From: Carya illinoinensis
Taxonomy: Eukaryota; Streptophyta; Magnoliopsida; Fagales; Juglandaceae
Direction of reading: 5' to 3'
Length of the DNA stretch: 64,000 nucleotides
Assembly: GCF_018687715.1 (NCBI RefSeq)
Contig: NC_056759.1
Coordinates: forward strand, 27,376,885-27,440,884
In this document: positions 57,818 through 64,000 of the stretch, piece after piece
How positions within the stretch are numbered: position 1 is the first letter of the stretch
Layout: every line of letters starts with the position of its first letter
The notes under the pieces: model-generated
What the model was told of the DNA's origin: nothing
Database searches by the model: none
The model's input: only the letters and a program-made list of their open reading frames with translations
Program-made: the position numbers and the translations under genes

Positions 57818-58260
57818 TTGGTCCGAACAATATTTAAAAGATATGGATCATCAAAATAAAAGTGTCGTACCTCAGAGAGAAAACGACGCTTATCTTGGGT
57901 GGACCATTCAGAAGGCATTCTCTCAGTCACCAGATAATTGACTATGTCAGCATACCAGGGAGCTCTATCAACCACAAACAGCTGCTCATCCGGGAAACTA
58001 TCATCAAGAGGAAGGCTGACATTTGAAGAAGGAGATGATGACAATCTAGAGAGGTGGTCAGCTACCACGTTTTCAACTCCTTTCTTGTCCTTAATTTTGA
58101 TGTTGAACTCTTGAAGTAATAGAATCCAGCGAATCAAGCGTGGCTTTGCATCTTTCTTAGCCAACAAATACTTAAGAGCAGAGTGGTCAGTGAAAATAGT
58201 AACAGGAAATCCAAGAATATAAGTCCGAAATTTATCAAGTGCAAAAACCACTACAAGCAA
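57814..58260 (-). CDS. Athila-like RNase H, C-terminal piece
   Basis: 148-residue open piece in the same frame as the gag-pol ORF but after two in-frame stops (58,363-58,365 TAA and about 58,288 TAG). Contains [43 protein letters not shown], with the [10 protein letters not shown] block of retroelement RNase H, and [24 protein letters not shown]. It ends in a TGA caused by the frameshift toward integrase. RNase H removes the RNA strand during cDNA synthesis. Confidence 0.88.
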   Translation of the reverse strand: MLVVVFALDKFRTYILGFPVTIFTDHSALKYLLAKKDAKPRLIRWILLLQEFNIKIKDKKGVENVVADHLSRLSSSPSSNVSLPLDDSFPDEQLFVVDRAPWYADIVNYLVTERMPSEWSTQDKRRFLSEVRHFYFDDPYLLNIVRTN

Positions 58261-58365
58261 TTCTTTTTCAGTAGTGGTATAATTTTTCTAGGCATCATTC
58301 AAGGTCCTACTAGCATAATAAATCACAAATGGCCTATTATCCACCCGCTGCCCCAAAACAGCTCC

Positions 58366-61300
58366 TTAGGCATAGTCACTAGCATCTGTCATAATCTCAA
58401 AGGGAAGATCCCACTGCGGAGGTTGCACAATAGGTGCAGTGGTAAGCGATTTCTTAATGGTATCAAAAGATTTTTGGCACTCATCAGTCCAAACAAATTC
58501 AATATCATTTTGTAAAAGAGTGCACAAAGGTTTTGCAATAGAACTAAACCCTTGAATAAACCGCCTATAAAAGCCAGCATGACCAAGAAAAGAACGAATA
58601 TCCCTAACTGTCCTAGGAATAGGAAGTTTAGATATTAATTCAATCTTTGTCTTGTCAACCTTTATACCCTCAGAAGAAACAATATGCCCCAATACAATGC
58701 CCTGAGTGACCATAAATTGGCATTTCTCCCAATTAAGTAAAAGATTTTTTTCCTCACATCTCTGGAGAATACGTGCCAAATTATGCAAACAACTCTCAAA
58801 CGATTTTCCAAAAATAGAGAAATCATCCATGAATATTTCACAAATATCATCAATCATATCAGAAAAAATACTCATCATGCATCTCTGAAAAGTAGCTGGA
58901 GCATTACACAAACCAAAAGGCATTCTAGTAAAAGCAAAAGTGTCAAAAGGACAGGTGAAAGTGGTTTTCTCCTGATCCTCAGGTGCTACAGCAATTTGAT
59001 AATAACCAGAATAGCTTTCCAAGAAACAATAATATGCATTACCAGCTACTCTTTCCAAAATTTGATCCAAGAATGGTAAAGGAAAATGATCCTTCCTACT
59101 GGCTGAGTTAAGTTTTCTATAGTCAATGCACATTCTCCAGCCAGTAACCATTCTAGTTGGAATCAACTCATTTTTATCATTTTTTATGACAGTCAAACCA
59201 GATTTCTTTGGTACCACTTGAGTTGGACTTACCCACTTACTGTCTGAGATGGGATAAATGATACCCACTGCGAGTAGCTTAAGCACCTCCTCTTTCACAA
59301 CTTCCTTCATGGTAGGATTGAGCCTACGTTGAGCATCACAAACTGGTCTAGCATCGTCTTCAAGATGGATTCTGTGGGTACATACAGCGGCATCAATGCC
59401 TTTGATATCAGCTATTGTCCAACCAATTGCGCCTCGTTGCTTCCTTAATACTTCAATCAACTGGGCTTCATCCTTCTGATTTAGCTTTGAGGAAATCACT
59501 ACCGAAAAAGTGCCTTCTTCAGGACCAAGGAACACATACTTTAAATCTTGAGGAAGTAGTTTCAGTTCCAACTGGGGAACTTCTTCCTCTGAAGATTTAA
59601 GCATGTCTGGTGGTGGTAGAGCTTCAAACTGGGGTTTCCATCTTGCTCCTACAAATTGTACTTCAAGTGGTAAAGATGAATCTGTAAAACAATCAAAAAA
59701 ATCAAAGTCATCTTCATTGATATAATCAATTTTCTCATCAAGTAAAAATTCAGGTGTCTGAAAAATATAATCATCATCAGAGAATGGAGAAGTTGAGCAA
59801 ATAGAATCTGTTGGTGTCAAACTCTCCACAGCATTCAGATCGCTTGTGTCATCAAAATGTGCTGGCATCTTGCAAGCGTTGAAAACGTTCAACTCAAGTG
59901 CCATGTTCCCAAAGGTAAGCTTCAAAACTCCACTTCTGCAATTGATCAATGCATTTGATGTAGCTAGAAATGGTCTTCCTAGGATGACAGGAGCTTGATA
60001 AATAGTGGAGACCGGCTGCTGCATGTCAAGAACCACAAAATCCACAGGGTAGTAGAATTTGTCCACCTGGACCAACACGTCCTCTACAATACCCCTCGGT
60101 ACCTTAATGGATCTGTCAGCCAGCTGTAGCATGATGGAGGTCTTTTTCAGCTTACCTAATGCCAACTGCTCATATACTGAGAACGGTAGCAAGTTCACAC
60201 TACTCCCCAAATCAAGTAAAGCTCTCCCAATGCGTGATTCACCAATCATAATGGAAATGTTGGGAGAGCTAGGATCTCCAAACTTCTGAGGAGTCTCGCT
60301 CAATATCAATGCACTAACTTGCTCCATTAGGAAAGCTTTCTTCTTCACATTCAGCTTCCTCTTCACTGTGCACAAGTCCTTCAAAAATTTTGCATATGAA
60401 GGCACTTGTTGTATGGCATCCAAGAGTGGAATATTGATCTTCACTTGCTTGAAAATCTCTTGAATCTCCGTGTGATACTTGTTCTTTTGGCCAGCTGCCA
60501 ATCTCTGAGGATAGGGAACCACATGTTGGTATCCCTTACTAGTCTCAACATCTACACTCACAGGCTTCTTCAGCTCTGGTCTCACTACCTCCGGTTCTTT
60601 CTCAACTTCATCAGTCTCTGTTACATCTTCAGGTGTAGGGTCAACTACCTGTGTGTCTATAGGCATCTCTAGTTGGGGAACTTCCTTCCCACTTCTCAAA
60701 GTAAGAACTGCATTTGCTGTCTCAATAACATCCCATGAGACATTATGCACTTGTTGTTGTTGCTGCCTGTACACTTGAGGATTAGGCTGAGGTTGTGCTA
60801 GAAATTTCCCTTTCTCTAGGGTGCTCAAGGTTGTGATCATCTTATTAATAGTGCCTCGCAACTCATTTATGGCCTGAGTGTTCTGATTATTTGTGGTGGC
60901 CTGAATCTGCATGAATTGCTGAAGTGTATTGGCCATCTGAGTCATACTGTCATCTAGAGTTTTCTTTGCAGATGATGAAGGCTGAGAACTCTGTGCAGCT
61001 ACATGAAGCTGAAATCCAGGAGGAGCTACATAAGGATAGCTCTGAGGATTCTGATATGGTGGATACTGGTGCTGAGGAGCACCCTGATTAAATGGCTGCT
61101 GCTGAGGTGGTGAGGACCGACCAGGCTGATCATTTCTCCATGAGAAATTTGGGTGATTCCTCCACCCCGGATTATATGTGTTGGAGAAAGGCTGATTCAG
61201 TGCTCTATTAACCCAGTTAGCTGATTGCATATACTTAGACCCACCTTCTTGAAATACTGGCATAATCGGGCAGTCTTGGGTCTTATGGTTTGAATCAACA

Positions 61301-62262
61301 CATATAGAACATGCCTCTACCACCTTCACGGCCTTCACTTTTTCCATTTCCATGACCTCTAGTCTTCTAGTCAATGCAGCTATTCGAGCCTGAACATCGG
61401 TGTCTTCTTTAAGCTCATATCTACCCCCTCCAGAAATAGCCCTCAGTGGTTGTGCTGCTAATGAAACTCGATCAGTACGAGTGTTCCACTGTTGTGCGCT
61501 CTCAGCAAGGTAGTCAAAAAATGATAGTGCTTCATCAGGTTCCTTGCTGAAGAACTCCCCATTGCACATTGTCTGAACAAACTGCTTGCATTCTGGAGTA
61601 AGACCAGTATAAAAATAGCTCACCAACCTCCAAGATTCAAAACCATGATGTGGACAGATGTTCATCAAATCCTTAAATTTTTCCCAACTGGCCTGAAAGG
61701 TCTCATCAGGTCTCTGACTGAACTGACTAATTTGCTCTTGCAAAAACTGAGTTCTCTGAAAAGGAAAATTTTTTTGTAAGAATTCACGTTGCATATCAGA
61801 CCAACTAGAAATAGAATTAGGTTTCAAAGAATTAAACCAAATCTTCGCTTTATCCTTTAAAGAGAAAGGAAATAAACGAAGTCTAATGAATTCATCAGTA
61901 ACAGCCCTAGTGATAAAAGTAGTACAAGCCAACTCAAAATCTGTCAAGTGCTGGTAAGGACTCTCAGAATCCATCCCATGGAACTGGGGTATCACTGACA
62001 TCATGTCATGCTTAATAGAGAAATTAGATGCATTTTCAGGTAAAATAATGCATGAAGGTGTAGTGGTGCGAGTGGGTTGCAAATAATCCTTAAGAGTGCG
62101 TGGTGCAGGTGCAGCCATGTTTTCTGGTTCAATTTCAATTTCCTCACCTGACTCACTAATAGAAAAGACAGAAGAGTTATCTATCTCCAAACTGTGTATA
62201 CTACTCTCAACACTCGATGTGACTCTATGCAACCTATTTGAACTATCCATCACCCATGACAT
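58366..62262 (-). CDS. Athila-like gag-protease-reverse transcriptase
   Basis: 1,298-residue open frame. Gag: FHGMDSESPYQHLTDFELAC (about 94-113) through LKDKAKIWFNSL to FYTGLTPECKQFVQTMCNGEF. CCHC zinc knuckle at 318-331 (CSICVDSNHKTQDC). A Q/P-rich linker follows. Protease active site LLDLGSSVNLLP near 683, of the DLG type known in Athila proteins. RT about 1,005-1,220: SKWVSPTQVVPKKSG, PFGLCNAPATFQRCM and the active site EIFMDDFSIFG (FMDD at 1,144-1,147). Odd: motif A reads CFLESYSGYYQI where relatives have CFLDGYSGYNQI, so a catalytic Asp is replaced by Glu (about residue 1,083). The frame ends at a TAA inside RNase H (TDASDYA-stop). This substitution and the stop suggest the copy is not autonomous despite its youth. 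Confidence 0.93.
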   Translation of the reverse strand: MSWVMDSSNRLHRVTSSVESSIHSLEIDNSSVFSISESGEEIEIEPENMAAPAPRTLKDYLQPTRTTTPSCIILPENASNFSIKHDMMSVIPQFHGMDSESPYQHLTDFELACTTFITRAVTDEFIRLRLFPFSLKDKAKIWFNSLKPNSISSWSDMQREFLQKNFPFQRTQFLQEQISQFSQRPDETFQASWEKFKDLMNICPHHGFESWRLVSYFYTGLTPECKQFVQTMCNGEFFSKEPDEALSFFDYLAESAQQWNTRTDRVSLAAQPLRAISGGGRYELKEDTDVQARIAALTRRLEVMEMEKVKAVKVVEACSICVDSNHKTQDCPIMPVFQEGGSKYMQSANWVNRALNQPFSNTYNPGWRNHPNFSWRNDQPGRSSPPQQQPFNQGAPQHQYPPYQNPQSYPYVAPPGFQLHVAAQSSQPSSSAKKTLDDSMTQMANTLQQFMQIQATTNNQNTQAINELRGTINKMITTLSTLEKGKFLAQPQPNPQVYRQQQQQVHNVSWDVIETANAVLTLRSGKEVPQLEMPIDTQVVDPTPEDVTETDEVEKEPEVVRPELKKPVSVDVETSKGYQHVVPYPQRLAAGQKNKYHTEIQEIFKQVKINIPLLDAIQQVPSYAKFLKDLCTVKRKLNVKKKAFLMEQVSALILSETPQKFGDPSSPNISIMIGESRIGRALLDLGSSVNLLPFSVYEQLALGKLKKTSIMLQLADRSIKVPRGIVEDVLVQVDKFYYPVDFVVLDMQQPVSTIYQAPVILGRPFLATSNALINCRSGVLKLTFGNMALELNVFNACKMPAHFDDTSDLNAVESLTPTDSICSTSPFSDDDYIFQTPEFLLDEKIDYINEDDFDFFDCFTDSSLPLEVQFVGARWKPQFEALPPPDMLKSSEEEVPQLELKLLPQDLKYVFLGPEEGTFSVVISSKLNQKDEAQLIEVLRKQRGAIGWTIADIKGIDAAVCTHRIHLEDDARPVCDAQRRLNPTMKEVVKEEVLKLLAVGIIYPISDSKWVSPTQVVPKKSGLTVIKNDKNELIPTRMVTGWRMCIDYRKLNSASRKDHFPLPFLDQILERVAGNAYYCFLESYSGYYQIAVAPEDQEKTTFTCPFDTFAFTRMPFGLCNAPATFQRCMMSIFSDMIDDICEIFMDDFSIFGKSFESCLHNLARILQRCEEKNLLLNWEKCQFMVTQGIVLGHIVSSEGIKVDKTKIELISKLPIPRTVRDIRSFLGHAGFYRRFIQGFSSIAKPLCTLLQNDIEFVWTDECQKSFDTIKKSLTTAPIVQPPQWDLPFEIMTDASDYA

Positions 62263-62323
62263 GAAACATCAGTTTAAAAAACATAATAAAAATAACGAGT
62301 TTAAATTTAAGTTAAAATACTTT

Positions 62324-62340
62324 CCCTGGCAACTGCGCCA
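62324..62340 (-). promoter_or_regulatory. Athila-like primer-binding site
   Basis: Minus strand TGGCGCAGTTGCCAGGG, close to the TGGCGCCGTTGCCGGGGA complement of tRNA-Asp used by Athila elements, five bases from the LTR. Confidence 0.85.
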
Positions 62341-62345
62341 AAAAC

Positions 62346-63647
62346 TTGACTCACTCAAAAATGAGTAGCACTAAAGCTATCCCAAGTACAGGAAGATGTC
62401 GTGTAATAATTAGGAATAAATTCCTAGATTGTCTCCTCAATGAAAGTTACTTAAAAATCAAACTCATTGAAAAAGGTGAAACAAAGAGAAAATAAAATGA
62501 TGGTATGTGCAATGGATGGAAAAGGGTACTAGTCATGGACTAGATTCATGTTTTTAGATTTTAATTGTTGGATTGGAATATAAAGGACTAATAGATTAAA
62601 CTCAGAAATTAATAAAACTAAATTAAGAATTAAACTAAATTAGGAAGTAATTGATAAAGCATGCACTGAAAATTGAAAAGCCCCAAATTCAATGTTCTAG
62701 GGTTCATCATTATATTCAAATCACAAATTCTCAAATTAAACCACCGTAATTGTAATCAATACTAAAATGAAAGCTTAACGAAACGATAAGAATAAATAAC
62801 ACGAATTAAATGAATAACAAATAAATTACTCAAACGTCTAAATCAAAATTCTCTAAAATAATTCAGAAACTCAAAACTGAAATGAAATAGCAAGTAGGGA
62901 ATTAAAAAGATCAAGCCAGTTGAATGGAGATGAAGATTCGAAGCGGTGGAGAAGGCTGAGCTACAGTGGCAATTGGACCCCTCAAGGAGTTCTTCAATCT
63001 GCTGCAGTGTGAGTGAATGATCCAGTGGAAATTGTGTAGCTGCGTGAATGATTGATTGAATGAATCCTCCTCTTCGAATCTGAACGAAAATCAAAAGAAA
63101 AATGAATTCTAAGTGTTTCTCTACTCAAAAACTGAGTTTTCCAGCCCAAGAGTCGTCCTAAGATGTAAAAAAAACATATATATACTCTGACGGCGGAATG
63201 AATCATGATCTGTAAAAATGCGATATTCGCTCGAGCGGAGTGTCGAGCGAACATTGAGCGTTCGACTCTGCCTAAGTTCGCTCGAGCGGCCTGTCGAGCG
63301 AACATCGAGCATTCAACTCTGCCTGAATTCGCTCGAGCGGCCAAATGCCTCCGCTCGAGCGATCTCTTTTCCTGCATCTCGCTCGAGCCCACTGTCGAGC
63401 GGAAGTCAAGCGTTTGAATCTGCCTGACTTCGCTCAAGCGGCCAGAAGCCGCCGCTCGAGCGAAATGTACCATAATCCATATTAATTGGCAGTTGATAAA
63501 ATTAGAGCAGAAATTCATGCTTTTAATCAATTAAAATCACAACTTTGATTTATTCATTTTTTCATATAAAACCAATGATAAAGTAATGAAAGAATTAATA
63601 TATATTGGTTCCAAAAGCATTAAAAATGCAATAATTCAACTCAATCA
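62346..63647 (-). repeat. Athila-like element 5' LTR
   Basis: Same ends as the 3' LTR (TGACTCACTC...CTCAATCA), 1,302 bp, with the GC-rich palindromic array at 63,222-63,472. Confidence 0.95.
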
Positions 63648-64000
63648 TAGGTGCCATAACTTGGTCTAGTCATCTTGTTTAGTTTGTACGTCTGAAGTCT
63701 TTCCTCTGGCACAATCTTGGAGTTCACCATAGAGATGGTATGCACTTTTGTTAGTAAAATCACCCTTAGAAGTACATCTCCAAATCCTTTGATCAAGCCT
63801 ATTACAGTAGCTAATAGGTATGGCTTTAATAAGTGATGCTTATTTAGAGAATATGGCATTGACCAGAGAGTCCTTCCACTAATGAGTGTCTAAATCAATA
63901 AGGTTACGAACCTTAGTGTCAGCTTATAGAAACTTGATTGAGCTTTGAGGCTTGAAGGTGGTATGCTAAGGCAACCACTTGTCAATCCATATGCTATCTC
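63648..64000 (-). pseudogene. LINE ORF2 upstream part, cut by window end
   Basis: Minus strand, starting at the window edge: DSIWIDKWLPKHTTFKPQSS (the IW.DKW.P block between RT and zinc domain), DLDTH...WKDSLVNAIFS, CTSKGDFTNKSAYHLYGELQ (the usual G.F.VKSAY block) and KLWH. The ORF resumes at 54,302 with QIPNANKTFLWR, so both parts belong to one LINE split by the Athila-like element. Stops present. Confidence 0.8.

Larger units (their letters stand above)
54303..63647 (-). mobile_element. Athila-like Ty3/gypsy element, nearly complete, young
   Basis: 9,345 bp on the minus strand: 5' LTR (62,346-63,647), Asp-tRNA-type primer-binding site, gag-protease-RT ORF (58,366-62,262), RNase H C-terminal piece (57,814-58,260), integrase (56,669-57,817), polypurine tract and 3' LTR (54,303-55,603). 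The LTRs are 1,301 and 1,302 bp and differ at only a few percent of sites by eye, so the insertion is recent. It interrupts a LINE ORF. No env-like ORF is present in the 1 kb between integrase and the 3' LTR. The reading frame is broken by two stops and one frameshift. Confidence 0.93.

Overview
This is a repeat-dense nuclear window from a flowering plant, most likely a woody eudicot. The evidence is a SAUR auxin-response gene, a cytosolic ribosomal protein gene with a plant-style GT-AG intron, several plant lineages of Ty1/copia and Ty3/gypsy retrotransposons, LINE fragments and AT-rich MITEs. The dispersed AT-rich repeat whose ends read like TAGGCATGTTTGG/CCAAACGGGGCC, and the CGCTCGAGCG-rich LTR, remind me of Fagales (walnut/pecan family) genomes. 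That is recognition from memory and is weak. Nothing prokaryotic or viral is present.

Layout. (1) 162-36,257 holds one ancestral SAUR segment in three tandem copies (162-8,206; 8,207-31,507; 31,508-36,257). Copy 1 carries a broken SAUR (2,181-2,488), copy 2 an intact SAUR (9,815-10,147), and copy 3 only the SAUR upstream region. A short copia remnant flanked by GACTC was already present before the duplication. Afterwards copy 2 gained a chromovirus (14,011-19,156, perfect CACTT target duplication, inserted inside the copia) and a Tat-lineage gypsy element on the minus strand (20,442-30,100). Copy 3 gained about 3.3 kb containing a 5'-truncated LINE (33,124-35,200). (2) 36,258-37,725 is a zone of short tandem repeats, a CT/AT microsatellite, a small RPL8-like fragment and a MITE. 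(3) 37,801-46,700 is a three-level nest: a decayed copia element (LTR at 37,801-38,275, gag and integrase remnants after 45,355) is split by a non-autonomous hAT-like element (38,966-44,626, 8-bp target duplication), which is itself split by a deleted Tat element (40,284-44,308). (4) 47,507-49,370 is the two-exon gene for 60S ribosomal protein L8 (uL2), the one clear housekeeping gene. (5) 49,371-53,340 is sparse, with MITEs and one unrecognised decayed coding-like stretch. (6) 53,340-64,000 is a minus-strand LINE interrupted by a young, nearly complete Athila-like gypsy element (54,303-63,647) with two near-identical 1.3-kb LTRs.

Only two genes look functional for the host: the SAUR at 9.8 kb and RPL8 at 47.5 kb. 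Almost everything else is transposon sequence whose nesting, target duplications and shared presence in the tandem copies give a relative order of events. The most notable structures are the SAUR tandem array with differential decay, the antisense ORF with its own TATA box in two independent Tat elements, a 94-bp tandem repeat carried inside one of them, the palindromic CG-rich array in the Athila LTR, and the copia/hAT/Tat nest.
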